Notes: generated by a model not told the origin, from the letters alone. Counted from the stretch's first letter, positions 1 to 8,401 are shown. The stretch: 64,000 nucleotides of DNA from Lactobacillus laiwuensis (GCF_019972835.1 NZ_BPPB01000001.1:310001-374000), one strand, 5' to 3'. Numbers and translations are program-made.

Positions 1-582
1 GAGCTTATTTCAAGGTATGCCAATTTAACCGATAACCAAGTACTAAAAGCTGACATAAATCGAATGCTTTTAAAACAAAACTTCGATAATTCAGATGATA
101 AAAAATCTCATAATTTACTTTCTTATCTTCACCCTAACTATATCGTTTTAAATAAAGATACAAATATCGAATGGAAAGTTGCCTTGCATGAAGCAATTAA
201 GCCTTTATTGAAAGACAAAAAAATTGAAAAGCGATATGAATTTGAATTACAAAGACAGATTAATAATCCAGATAATTATAGTTTTTTGGGAACTAGTATC
301 TCTATTCCTCATTCCTTACCTAAAACTGGAATTTTGGGTAGTGGAATTGGTTTTTTAGTATCAAAAACTCCAATCGAAATGCCCTACAACAAAACAGTCA
401 ACATTATTGCTCCGGTAGCATTTTCTCATACAGATAATAAATTAAAGGCAATTAATCAATTTACTTCTCTTGCGATGGACAAAAATATTATTAATAAAAT
501 TTTATGCTGTAAAACGTCATTTGAAGTCTATCAAATAATCTTAAAATTTGTAGAAGTGGAGGAAAAAAATGGGGATAAATAA
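1..582 (+). CDS. PTS-regulated transcriptional regulator, C-terminal part with EIIA type-2 domain (partial, cut at left edge)
   Basis: The reading frame is open from base 1, so this is the 3' part of a longer gene. The visible protein ends in a fructose/mannitol-type EIIA domain, with the phosphorylation motif ISIPHSLP and the following glycine-rich strand. Such domains sit at the C-terminus of BglG/MtlR-type regulators, which are controlled by PTS phosphorylation. The next gene starts inside its last codons, which suggests cotranscription and that this regulator controls the downstream sugar-acid operon. The N-terminal HTH and PRD domains are outside the window, so activator versus antiterminator cannot be decided. 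A stand-alone EIIA is unlikely because a separate EIIA follows at 1200. Confidence 0.75.
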   Translation, partial: ELISRYANLTDNQVLKADINRMLLKQNFDNSDDKKSHNLLSYLHPNYIVLNKDTNIEWKVALHEAIKPLLKDKKIEKRYEFELQRQINNPDNYSFLGTSISIPHSLPKTGILGSGIGFLVSKTPIEMPYNKTVNIIAPVAFSHTDNKLKAINQFTSLAMDKNIINKILCCKTSFEVYQIILKFVEVEEKNGDK

Positions 583-1186
583 TTTTCCCAAATATACAAT
601 CATAATACGAAACTATACTTTCGATGAAGCCCACGCTATTGCAAAGGCAATCGAAGGTTTAGAACAAAATTTTGCGATGGAAATAACAATGAATACACCG
701 TCTGCTTCAGAATACATCAGCAACCTAAATAAAGAATTTGGCCAAAAAATCTTAATAGGTGCTGGAACAGTATTAAACCTTAAAGATGAAATTGCTGCGG
801 TGGATGCTAATGCAAAATTTTTATTAAGTTCATGTTTGTTTAGCAAAAATATGATCGATTATGCTAAACAAAAAAACGTAATAACAATACCAGGTGCATA
901 TACGCCTACTGAGGTATTACAAATGCTTAATTATAAAGCAGATATAATTAAAATTTTTCCTGCAATTACAGTAGGACCGGAATATTTTAAAAATCTTCAA
1001 GGGCCCTTAGGAAAGATACCACTAATGGCAGTTGGCGGAATTTCAAGTGAAAATGTCGGGATCTTTTTAAAAAATGGTGCTCAATTTATTGGAATTGGTT
1101 CAGGTGCTTTTTTGAAAGAAGACATTATTAATAAAGATGTTCCAAAATTACGCCAGTCTCTAATTGATATAATTGAAAAGTCATAA
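569..1186 (+). CDS. KDPG/KDPGal aldolase family protein (Eda-like)
   Basis: Class I aldolase of 205 aa, the usual length for 2-dehydro-3-deoxy-phosphogluconate aldolases, which split a 6-phosphorylated 2-keto-3-deoxy acid into pyruvate and glyceraldehyde 3-phosphate. The Schiff-base lysine lies in DIIKIFPA (about K128), the general-base glutamate in AMEITMNTP (about E38), and a phosphate-binding GGIS near residue 156. A GGAGG-type ribosome site precedes the ATG, which overlaps the end of the upstream regulator gene. Together with the downstream dehydratase homologue it forms the last two steps of an Entner-Doudoroff-like route. Whether it prefers the gluco or galacto substrate cannot be read from the sequence. 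Confidence 0.85.
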   Translation: MGINNFPKYTIIIRNYTFDEAHAIAKAIEGLEQNFAMEITMNTPSASEYISNLNKEFGQKILIGAGTVLNLKDEIAAVDANAKFLLSSCLFSKNMIDYAKQKNVITIPGAYTPTEVLQMLNYKADIIKIFPAITVGPEYFKNLQGPLGKIPLMAVGGISSENVGIFLKNGAQFIGIGSGAFLKEDIINKDVPKLRQSLIDIIEKS

Positions 1187-1199
1187 AGTAGGTGGTTAT

Positions 1200-1658
1200 A
1201 TGGACAAATCTTTATTGTCAGAAGATGATATTTTTATCAATCAGGTATTTGAAAGTTGTAATTCTTATTATGAAAGAATTTGTGATCACCTATTAAGAGA
1301 AGAAAAAGTTGATATAAATTATCTCCATAGTATTAAGGAACGCGAAAAAAAATTCCCAACAGGATTAAATACAGGAAAAATTTGTGTAGCAATTCCACAC
1401 ACAGATTTTCAACATTGTGAAACTAATCAATTGGTAATTACAACCTTAAAACGGCCAGTTTTTTTTAAACAAATGGATGATCCAACTAAACTATGCGGAG
1501 TAAATATTATTATACAAATTTTATTTTACACTCCCGATAAACAAGTTGAACTTTTAAAGCAATTAATGAATTTAATTCAAAACCAAAATTTTTTACAAGA
1601 CGTATTAGATGCTAACAATAAGAAAACAATCTTAGATTTATTCGAGAAAGGTAATTAA
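1200..1658 (+). CDS. PTS EIIA component, galactitol/fructose-type
   Basis: Cytoplasmic phosphocarrier of 152 aa that takes phosphate from HPr and passes it to EIIB. The active histidine is in VAIPHTDF. The start chosen is the ATG at 1200, which has AGGTGG ten bases upstream; an in-frame TTG at 1173 lies inside the aldolase gene and has no ribosome site. The EIIB gene begins one base after the stop, so EIIA, EIIB and EIIC form one transport unit. The family is close to GatA. The substrate is unknown; an aldonate or its lactone is inferred from the catabolic genes on both sides. Confidence 0.85.
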   Translation: MDKSLLSEDDIFINQVFESCNSYYERICDHLLREEKVDINYLHSIKEREKKFPTGLNTGKICVAIPHTDFQHCETNQLVITTLKRPVFFKQMDDPTKLCGVNIIIQILFYTPDKQVELLKQLMNLIQNQNFLQDVLDANNKKTILDLFEKGN

Positions 1659-1659
1659 A

Positions 1660-1959
1660 ATGAATAAAAAAACTATTATTATATGTTGTGCATCCTCGAT
1701 GATCACTTCAACATTAGCTTCTGAGAAAGTTAAAAGTATAGCCTCTGAGAATGGACTTCCTATGCCAAATATAATTCAATGTAAGTTTTCAGAAGTTCAG
1801 GGAAATCTAAAAACCAATAAAGTTGACTTTATTGTTCCAACTGGAAAATTGGACAAAAATGTCACAGAAAATATTCCTGTAATCCAGGCTACTTCTTTTG
1901 TAACTGGAGTAGGCGAAGAAAAAACTAGCGCCGAAATACTAAGGGCTTTAAAAGAATAA
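1660..1959 (+). CDS. PTS EIIB component, galactitol type (GatB-like)
   Basis: Protein of 99 aa with the Rossmann-like EIIB fold. The N-terminal strand-loop IIICCASSMITST corresponds to the GatB phosphocysteine loop. The second cysteine (C10) aligns with the phosphorylated residue, and the preceding position is also cysteine, which is uncommon. It receives phosphate from the EIIA encoded immediately upstream and phosphorylates the sugar during uptake through the EIIC encoded downstream. Length fits the family (about 95 aa). Confidence 0.85.
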   Translation: MNKKTIIICCASSMITSTLASEKVKSIASENGLPMPNIIQCKFSEVQGNLKTNKVDFIVPTGKLDKNVTENIPVIQATSFVTGVGEEKTSAEILRALKE

Positions 1960-1977
1960 GGGAGAAAGTGTGAGAGT

Positions 1978-3252
1978 ATGAATTGGGTAATTGCAGGCTT
2001 AAACTGGATTAGCGGCTTAGGGCCTATGGTAATGATGCCTATTGTGATCTTCATTTTGGGTATTATTTTTAAAGTAAAAATGGGCACACTAATTAAATCT
2101 TCACTAACAATTGGTGTTGGTTTTGCTGGCGTTAATATTGTAATTAATTGGTTTGTACAACAGGTAGGACCATCTGTCCATTTGATGGTCAAGCATTGGG
2201 GAATCCAAACAAGTATTATGGATGTAGGATGGCCAGCTAGAGCTGCCGCAACATGGGCATTTCCTTTGGCTGCGATTGTTGTATTTATTGTTCTTGCTTT
2301 AAATATATTAATGATAATTACTAAGACAACCAATACAGTTATGGTCGATTTTTGGTCATATAATCACTACATTTTTACTGGTGCTTTAGTTTGGTATTTA
2401 ACCAAAAGTGCTGTTGCAGCATTAGTTGCCTCGGCTGTTGATGCTGCTATCAGTTTTAAACTAGCCGATTGGACAGCTCCTTTAGCACAAAAATATTTTG
2501 GTTTAGAAGGAATTTCATTTCCAACTGCAAATTCAGTTGGATGGGCTCCGGTGGCTTGGGCATTAAATAAACTATGGAGCATTATTCCTGGAATTAATAA
2601 GATTGATGGCAGACCGGAAAAGATACAAAAAAAGTTTGGCTTTGTTGGTGAACCATTGTTTATGGGTTTTATCATAGGAATCATTATTGGCGCACTAGCA
2701 GGTGAAGATATAGGTAAAATTTTAATTGTAGGAATGAGCACGTCAGCTACTATGGTTTTGACTCCCAAAATGATGCAAATTTTAATGCAGGGATTGATAC
2801 CTTTTGCTAATTCTATTAAAGAACTACTTAATAAAAAGTTTCCAGGAAATAAGTTTACCATTGGAATAGATGCTGCTTTGACAGTAGCTAATTCATCAGC
2901 AATTGCTTGCGGAATTATTATGGTACCGATTACATTAATATTATCAGCTATTTTACCTGGAAATCGTCTGTTGCCGATTTCTGATATTGCTTACCAAGCT
3001 ATGTGGCTGTCAGCTTGGCCTGTAGCATTTAGCAAAGGTAATGTTTTTAGAGGAATATTGTCAACTATTGTTATTACTTGCTTTGTTCTTTGGATTGGAA
3101 CCGCTTTAGCTCCAATACATACACAACTTGCTATTGCTGGTGGTTTCCACTTAGCAAATGGAGTTAAATATATATCTACTGAGGATGCAGGTACACACAT
3201 TGTAGGATTTATTATCTATAAAATAGCTGAATTATTTAAGATGATTTTTTAA
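1978..3252 (+). CDS. PTS EIIC component, galactitol-type permease (GatC-like)
   Basis: Integral membrane protein of 424 aa with about ten hydrophobic segments, including residues 15-35, 40-60, 90-112, 225-245 and the C-terminal third. It matches the galactitol/sugar-alcohol EIIC family in length and in its GatC-like N-terminus (LGPMVMMPIVIF). It forms the membrane channel and sugar-binding component. The start at 1978 follows a GGGAGAAAG ribosome site. It lies between EIIB and the dehydratase with gaps of only 18 and 15 bases, so the transporter and the catabolic enzymes are very likely one transcript. Confidence 0.87.
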   Translation: MNWVIAGLNWISGLGPMVMMPIVIFILGIIFKVKMGTLIKSSLTIGVGFAGVNIVINWFVQQVGPSVHLMVKHWGIQTSIMDVGWPARAAATWAFPLAAIVVFIVLALNILMIITKTTNTVMVDFWSYNHYIFTGALVWYLTKSAVAALVASAVDAAISFKLADWTAPLAQKYFGLEGISFPTANSVGWAPVAWALNKLWSIIPGINKIDGRPEKIQKKFGFVGEPLFMGFIIGIIIGALAGEDIGKILIVGMSTSATMVLTPKMMQILMQGLIPFANSIKELLNKKFPGNKFTIGIDAALTVANSSAIACGIIMVPITLILSAILPGNRLLPISDIAYQAMWLSAWPVAFSKGNVFRGILSTIVITCFVLWIGTALAPIHTQLAIAGGFHLANGVKYISTEDAGTHIVGFIIYKIAELFKMIF

Positions 3253-3267
3253 AACTTGAGGAAAAAT

Positions 3268-4413
3268 ATGAAAATTTCAGATTTTATTGTTTACAAAGTA
3301 AAACCTAGATGGATATTTATAAAGATAAATACTGACGAAGGCATTTCTGGTTGGGGAGAGTTAGTTTCAGGGACGAAAACAGAAACAGTTGTTGCTGGAG
3401 CAAAAGAGATGTGCAGTAAGCTGATTGGAAAAAATCCACTTGAAATTGAAAGGATATGGCAACGCCTTCATAGATCTTTCTTTCGTGGAGGACCAATTAA
3501 TGGAACCATAATATCAGGAATAGAAATGGCTTTATGGGACATTAAAGGTAAAGCCTTAAATTTGCCAGTTTATGAACTATTAGGTGGAGCCGTTAGGGAT
3601 AAGATAAAAGTTTATTCATGGATTGGAGGAGATCGTCCATCAGATGTTGTGGCAATGGCCCAAGAACGTTGGGATAAGGGTTTTAGAGCAGTTAAAATGA
3701 ATGCTACTTCTGAAATGCATTATGTTGATTCTTTAGAAAAAGTGAATGCTGCTGTCAAAAGAGTTGCCTCTATTCGTGAAAAATTTGGCAATGCTATGTC
3801 TATTGGCATTGATTTTCATGGGCGTGTACACAAACCAATGGCGAAAGTCTTAGCCAAAGCTTTAGAAGAATACCATCCTATGTTCATTGAAGAACCGGTC
3901 TTACCTGAAAATGAAGAGTATTTTGCTCAAATCTCAAATGAAGTTTCAACCCCAATTGCAACAGGAGAAAGATTATACACCAGATGGGGTTTCAAAAATA
4001 TTTTTAAACAGGGAGCAGTTGATATAGTTCAACCTGATATTTCTCTTTGTGGCGGCCTACTGGAAGAGCGTAAAATAGCAGCAATGGCAGAGGCATACGA
4101 TATGGCTGTTGCTCCACATGCTCCGTACGGCCCAGTAGCATTAGCTGCAACTTTTCAAGTTGATGCATGTACTCCGAATGTTTTTATTCAAGAACAAAGT
4201 CTAGGAATTCACTATAATCAAGGTTTTGACCTACTTGATTTTGTAAAAAACAAAGAAATCTTTCAGTATAAAGATAGTTTCGTTGACATTCCAAAAGGTC
4301 CAGGTCTTGGCATTGAAATGGATGAAGACAAAATTAAAGATGTCGCACAAGAGGGATTAGTGTGGAATAATCCGGCTTGGGTCAATGATGATGGCACTAT
4401 TGCCGAATGGTAA
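3268..4413 (+). CDS. dgoD: Enolase-superfamily sugar-acid dehydratase, D-galactonate dehydratase-like (DgoD)
   Basis: Protein of 381 aa that collines with E. coli galactonate dehydratase nearly end to end (VRDKIK.YSW.GGDRP, DFHGRV.PMAKVL, QEQS.GIHYN, LLDFVKNKE). Metal ligands D182, E208 and E234 and the catalytic residues H184, D257 and H284 are all present, so the enzyme should be active. It dehydrates an aldonate to a 2-keto-3-deoxy acid. The start is the ATG at 3268 with GAGGA upstream; an in-frame TTG at 3256 overlaps that ribosome site. The neighbouring PTS and aldolase, with no kinase visible, raise the possibility that the substrate is already phosphorylated. That is inference; the family otherwise acts on the free acid. 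Confidence 0.85.
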   Translation: MKISDFIVYKVKPRWIFIKINTDEGISGWGELVSGTKTETVVAGAKEMCSKLIGKNPLEIERIWQRLHRSFFRGGPINGTIISGIEMALWDIKGKALNLPVYELLGGAVRDKIKVYSWIGGDRPSDVVAMAQERWDKGFRAVKMNATSEMHYVDSLEKVNAAVKRVASIREKFGNAMSIGIDFHGRVHKPMAKVLAKALEEYHPMFIEEPVLPENEEYFAQISNEVSTPIATGERLYTRWGFKNIFKQGAVDIVQPDISLCGGLLEERKIAAMAEAYDMAVAPHAPYGPVALAATFQVDACTPNVFIQEQSLGIHYNQGFDLLDFVKNKEIFQYKDSFVDIPKGPGLGIEMDEDKIKDVAQEGLVWNNPAWVNDDGTIAEW

Positions 4414-4418
4414 TAACT

Positions 4419-5321
4419 ATGATTAATACTGTTAAAGGAACCATATCTTCAAATGATTTGGGCATTACTTATATACATGATCATCTCTTTGTAAATCCAA
4501 ATCCCTTGCCTAAATATAAAGACTATGTTTTTGATGACTTAGATAAAAGCATTGCTGAGGCTATAGACTTTAAAAATAATGGTGGTAGTACGATCATAGA
4601 TCTAACTCCGATAAACTATGGCAGAAATCCTATTGCTTTACAAAAAATTTCTGAAGGAGCAAACATTAATATAGGTTTTGTTACAGGATTCCACAAAGAA
4701 GAATTTATGCCAAAGTGGATTGATAAAATGTCGGATAAACAGATATTTGATTTTTTAGTTAATGAAATTGAAAATGGAGTAAGTTCACATCATCTGTTAC
4801 CAGTTGCCATGAAAGCAGGAACAAGTTTTAAGCAAATAACAAAGAGCGAAAAAAGGATCCTACAAATTGAGGGCAAGGTTCAAAGGGCTACCCATATTCC
4901 TATGATTACTCATTGTGATAAAGGAACGATGGCTATGGAACAGGTTGAAATTTTAAGAGATCAAGGGGCAGACTTAAAGCATATTTGCTTAAGTCATGTA
5001 GATATTCCCAAAAATATAGACTATATTGAAAGAATATGTGATACTGGAGTAAATATAAGTTTTGACCATATTGGCCGTGAGTTAAGCACTAATGATAGAG
5101 ATCGTATACAAATACTTTGTAAATTAGTTGAGGATGGCTATGTAGATCATATTTGTTTGTCAGGTGATATGGGAAGGAAATCATATTTTTTATCATACAA
5201 AGGTAAACCAGGATTGCGATATATTATTACAACATTAAAGCATTCGTTGGTGCCACTAATAGGTAATGATAATTTTGCTAAAATGGTTATTGATAATCCT
5301 AAAAAAGTACTAGGGAATTAA
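4419..5321 (+). CDS. Phosphotriesterase-family metal-dependent hydrolase, probable lactonase
   Basis: Amidohydrolase-superfamily TIM barrel of about 300 aa. The binuclear metal site is complete: HDH (H20, D21, H22), the bridging lysine in VAMKAGTS (K132), H165 in ITHCDKG, H193 in LSHVD and D250 in LSGDMG. Several members of this family from low-GC Gram-positives hydrolyse phosphorylated sugar lactones, so in this operon a lactonase that opens an aldonolactone or its phosphate is a reasonable inference. The ATG at 4419 lies five bases after the dehydratase stop; an in-frame ATG at 4407 overlaps that stop. Neither start has a strong ribosome site, so translational coupling is likely. Confidence 0.8.
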   Translation: MINTVKGTISSNDLGITYIHDHLFVNPNPLPKYKDYVFDDLDKSIAEAIDFKNNGGSTIIDLTPINYGRNPIALQKISEGANINIGFVTGFHKEEFMPKWIDKMSDKQIFDFLVNEIENGVSSHHLLPVAMKAGTSFKQITKSEKRILQIEGKVQRATHIPMITHCDKGTMAMEQVEILRDQGADLKHICLSHVDIPKNIDYIERICDTGVNISFDHIGRELSTNDRDRIQILCKLVEDGYVDHICLSGDMGRKSYFLSYKGKPGLRYIITTLKHSLVPLIGNDNFAKMVIDNPKKVLGN

Positions 5322-5381
5322 TGATTCAAATGGACAAATAACAAAGAGTATAACAAGGAAGTTAGACTAATTACTTAGATA

Positions 5382-5523
5382 TTTAAAGAGTCTTGGAAAA
5401 AACTCTAACCTAACTAAAAAAGGCCGACAAATCACGTCAATAAAACGTTGATTTGTCGGTCTTTTTAAATTGTGAAATTTTTTAATTTAACTTCAAAGAA
5501 CATTTTTTCCCAGACTCTTTAAA
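5382..5523. repeat. Inverted-repeat element (21-bp arms) enclosing a terminator
   Basis: The arm at 5382-5402 and the reverse complement of 5503-5523 agree at 20 of 21 bases (TTTAAAGAGTCT followed by T or G, then GGAAAAAA). The arms bracket 100 bp that contains an internal stem-loop with a T-run. This could be a small miniature element or a composite bidirectional terminator. No transposase or target duplication is obvious. Confidence 0.6.
5416..5466 (+). terminator. Rho-independent terminator of the sugar-acid operon
   Basis: GGCCGACAAATCA pairs with TGATTTGTCGGTC (one G-T pair) around a short A-rich loop, and the 3' arm runs into TTTTT. It sits about 95 bases after the phosphotriesterase-family gene. 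Confidence 0.85.
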
Positions 5524-5729
5524 CAGCCAGAGAAGATTTCGAATGCGAAACAGAAAAATATAAAACCAAAAATCAGATAGGGAATCGCCCAAAATTTACA
5601 AACCATTTTTTCAAATTCCATCAGGCATACGAAAAAACATAAATATTTCTATGACTGATGCCCAAGATATTATCATAATTAATAAAATCTTTTAAAATCA
5701 TTTCTCACAAAATTATATTTAAAAAGCCC

Positions 5730-5756
5730 GCAAAAATAATATCTTCCGGGTTTTGA
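5730..5756 (-). terminator. Probable terminator for the small minus-strand gene
   Basis: Read on the minus strand, CCCG pairs with CGGG and the hairpin ends in a CTTTTT run. It lies about 16 bases beyond the stop of the gene at 5773-5964. Confidence 0.55.
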
Positions 5757-5772
5757 CATTTTAGATAACTTT

Positions 5773-5964
5773 TTAATGATTTGCAGCAAGGTAATCGTAC
5801 AACTGATTAATTTCTTCAGGAGTAAACTCGCCTTCGCCAGTTTTCATTGCGTGAATTTTTTCAACTGACAAATGACTTGCAAAAGCTAAATCTGTATCAG
5901 TAACATGATGTTTTACTTGAAAATCGATAATTGCATCGGATAATTCTTCTAATTGCTGATTCAT
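5773..5964 (-). CDS. Small helix-rich protein of lactobacilli (LBP_cg2779-like)
   Basis: Protein of 63 aa with an HTH-like helical pattern (VTDTDLAFASHLSVEKIHAM, then EEINQLYDYL). I associate it with a conserved lactobacillar small-protein family of unknown function. AAGGAG precedes the ATG on the minus strand. It lies just downstream of the signal peptidase gene in the same direction (56 bp gap) and may be cotranscribed with it. It is too short for a full XRE regulator and its DNA-binding role is unproven. Confidence 0.65.
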   Translation of the reverse strand: MNQQLEELSDAIIDFQVKHHVTDTDLAFASHLSVEKIHAMKTGEGEFTPEEINQLYDYLAANH

Positions 5965-6020
5965 AATAAATTCTCCTTTACAATTTATTTTAGCGGAAAA
6001 ATATTAAAATTCAAAGGAAA

Positions 6021-6599
6021 TTAAAAACCCTGAATTTTATTAAATGGCCAATATCTGAATTTGACTTTGCCAACCAAATTTTGTCGTTTTACGGGACCAA
6101 AAATATGTGAGTCCTTAGATATATCACGGTGATCGCCCATTACCCAATAGTAACCCTTCGGAACTTTATAAGTAAAATTCGTCGTATATGTCTGTCCTTC
6201 AGCATTATTAGCCTTTTTGAAATGATTTTCTAGATATGGTTCAGGTAAAAGCTTGCCGTTGACATACATTTTATCGTTTTTAGAAACAAGTTTATCTCCA
6301 GGAAGACCAATTACACGCTTGATGTAATACGCCCCTGGGAGATCATTAGCTGCCTTAGGAGCAAGCAAAACAACAACATCATTACGCTGAGGAGTAAAAT
6401 TACGCACCGCAATCAAACGGTCATTATCTTCAAAAGTCGGTTGCATAGACGGTCCAGAGACTCTGTCATTAGAAAGTACAAAATGGAATACAACATAGAA
6501 TACACCTAAAATAACTGCCATCATTATGACAACGTCGAGAATAAATTTACCTAAGCTTTCTTGCTCTTCGTCTTGCTTTTTTGTTACTTTTTTCGCCAT
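6021..6599 (-). CDS. lepB: Signal peptidase I
   Basis: Membrane-anchored serine protease of 192 aa that removes signal peptides from exported proteins. One N-terminal membrane segment (about residues 19-42) is followed by the catalytic serine in SGPSMQPT (S51) and the general-base lysine in YYIKRVIGLPGD (K94). The C-terminal box GDHRDISKDS is also present. Length is typical of Gram-positive type I peptidases. The N-terminus is lysine-rich, as expected for an inside-positive anchor. A TATAAT element lies on the minus strand at 6631-6636, about 32 bases before the start. Confidence 0.95.
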   Translation of the reverse strand: MAKKVTKKQDEEQESLGKFILDVVIMMAVILGVFYVVFHFVLSNDRVSGPSMQPTFEDNDRLIAVRNFTPQRNDVVVLLAPKAANDLPGAYYIKRVIGLPGDKLVSKNDKMYVNGKLLPEPYLENHFKKANNAEGQTYTTNFTYKVPKGYYWVMGDHRDISKDSHIFGPVKRQNLVGKVKFRYWPFNKIQGF

Positions 6600-6684
6600 A
6601 AATTTTTTCTCCTTTATTATGCTACCCTTTATTATAACTGAAATCTTTCCGTTTGAATGTTAAAATCATTATAGGGATTTGATA

Positions 6685-7437
6685 ATGATAAATTTTTTAA
6701 GTAAAATTAACCAATTAGATGATCAGCTTAATATTGAACAAGTGCATCATCAAGTCAAGGAAATTAATGATATTATTTCTATCGTGAGCCAAAAACAAGT
6801 TTTAAAAAAAGCGCCAGAAAAACTGGGGTTTTTACCAGATATATTTGAAGAAATATGTGGTAGTCTTTCGCAAACTAAAATTAAACAATTTAGAGCTATT
6901 AACCAGTTAATCAATAATTTAAGGCAATTTTTAGCTATAAACTTTGGCGTTTGGTCGCTACCTAATTTACAGACAGCTAAAACAATTACAGACAGTTTAA
7001 ACATTAAAACCGGACTGGAAATTATGGCAGGTAATGCATATTGGAGCAAAGCTTTATCTGATGTAGGTGTTAAAATGACGGTCACAGATAACTTAGATTG
7101 GTCAAAAACTTCAAACACTGGTTCCAAGTCATTTATGTCAGTCGCAAATTTTGATGCCGCTAAGGCCGTTGAAATGTTTGGTAATGTTGATCTAATAATA
7201 TGTTCTTGGGCTCCTAATTTTGGTAATAGCGATACAAAAGTTGTATCAACCTGGCAAAAGTTGAATGCAACAAGCCATCTGCTCTTTATAGGCGAAAAGA
7301 GCGGAGCGACCAATTCAGAGGCTTTTTGGCAAAAAGGATTAGTACATCATTCAAAAGAATTAAAACGAATTAATCAAACTTTTCCTAGTTTTGATTTTAT
7401 TAATGAACACATTTTTGAGATAGCACATGAAATTTAA
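6685..7437 (+). CDS. Class I SAM-dependent methyltransferase-like protein, unknown substrate
   Basis: Protein of 250 aa. The C-terminal half shows a Rossmann-type pattern: a motif I-like strand GLEIMAGNAYWSKALSDVG, an acidic strand end VTDNLDW, and a motif IV-like segment VDLIICSWAPNF. The N-terminal 100 residues are helical and not recognised. Motif I lacks the usual GxGxG, so activity is uncertain. The ATG at 6685 is preferred over a TTG at 6679 because TAGGGA lies at a suitable distance. The gene overlaps the next by 11 bases, so the two are probably coexpressed. Confidence 0.6.
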   Translation: MINFLSKINQLDDQLNIEQVHHQVKEINDIISIVSQKQVLKKAPEKLGFLPDIFEEICGSLSQTKIKQFRAINQLINNLRQFLAINFGVWSLPNLQTAKTITDSLNIKTGLEIMAGNAYWSKALSDVGVKMTVTDNLDWSKTSNTGSKSFMSVANFDAAKAVEMFGNVDLIICSWAPNFGNSDTKVVSTWQKLNATSHLLFIGEKSGATNSEAFWQKGLVHHSKELKRINQTFPSFDFINEHIFEIAHEI

Positions 7438-8401
7438 GAAAACTATTTTAATCGTCATTATATTTTTATCTTTTTTAGGTATCGGCAGTATGTTGTCAAA
7501 TGTGCAGTCACGTGAAGCGAACCAGCTACTTGAGGCATATGGTTTAAGCAATAATACTCGCTATATTGAAGTCAAAAAAGATCAAGAAGTTAGGTCTTTC
7601 TTGACCTATTTGAAAAAAAGATTTCCTCAGAATAAAATTCAAGTTCATATGATTTCTAAATCTAAGAAAAATCAAACTCTCGTGTGGTCAAATCATGATG
7701 TGTTAAAATTACCGACCGAATCTGGAAGATACTTTACCAAAGATGATTTTAAAGGTCGTGTTTCTTTTGCAGTACTGGGTTTAAACGCAGAGGTTCCTAC
7801 TTTAAAAACACAAGGAAACGAATATATTTATATAAACAAAAAATATTATACAGTAATAGGAACTTTAAAGCATTATCGGCAAATGAAACAAAATAGTTAT
7901 TATTTGACTACTAGTCCAAAACAGCCAACAGGCAAATTCAAACTGCGTGATTATCAAATTATAATAGACAGTTCAGATAAAGTGATTCAACAAATCGCTA
8001 AGCATTATAAAGTAAAAGCTAAGACACCGGTTTTTGTAAAAAATCATCAGATACACCAGTTTTCAATTATTCGTGAAATTTTATTTATATTGTTATTTTT
8101 GTTAATTGCTGCAGCAAGTAACTTACTCTTAGCCTTTATGGATTGGAAAACTGTTAAACAAACAAATCTGAAAGGTAGTCTGTTACGAAATTGGTTAATC
8201 AATCATGGGGTTAGAATTTTGCTTGTTGAGCTTGTGCTTACTTTTGGTGCTTATCTCTTTTTGGTATGGCGTAAATTCGTTTCCAAACCACAGCATTTAA
8301 TATGGCTCTTAATGATTAGTTGGATAATAATTTCTATTCTATACGGTTTAGGTATTCTGCACTTATTACGAAAGGAACAAAATAATGCCAAAACTGCCTG
8401 A
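7427..8401 (+). CDS. FtsX/MacB-like ABC permease-type membrane protein without its ATPase
   Basis: Protein of 324 aa with one N-terminal membrane segment (about residues 4-23), an extracytoplasmic domain of about 190 residues, and three C-terminal membrane segments (about 217-240, 260-282 and 290-312). This layout matches the MacB periplasmic-core plus FtsX-like permease fold. No ABC ATPase gene is adjacent, so it either borrows one or does something else. It overlaps the genes on both sides (11 and 17 bases), which suggests a tight translational unit with the methyltransferase-like protein and the rRNA methyltransferase. Confidence 0.6.
   Translation: MKFKKTILIVIIFLSFLGIGSMLSNVQSREANQLLEAYGLSNNTRYIEVKKDQEVRSFLTYLKKRFPQNKIQVHMISKSKKNQTLVWSNHDVLKLPTESGRYFTKDDFKGRVSFAVLGLNAEVPTLKTQGNEYIYINKKYYTVIGTLKHYRQMKQNSYYLTTSPKQPTGKFKLRDYQIIIDSSDKVIQQIAKHYKVKAKTPVFVKNHQIHQFSIIREILFILLFLLIAAASNLLLAFMDWKTVKQTNLKGSLLRNWLINHGVRILLVELVLTFGAYLFLVWRKFVSKPQHLIWLLMISWIIISILYGLGILHLLRKEQNNAKTA

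Larger units (their letters stand above)
5322..5772. other. Intergenic region without a recognisable gene (451 bp)
   Basis: AT-rich spacer between the sugar-acid operon and a convergent small gene. It holds a strong intrinsic terminator (5416-5466), a long inverted repeat enclosing it (arms at 5382-5402 and 5503-5523), and a second terminator-like hairpin for the minus-strand gene (5730-5756). I see no coding frame with a ribosome site. Confidence 0.7.

Noticed and set aside
2367..2861. Long minus-strand reading frame inside the EIIC gene
   Set aside because: It is antisense to a well-supported membrane protein and its composition reflects the opposite strand. The same applies to the other antisense frames within parC, parE, hslU and carB.
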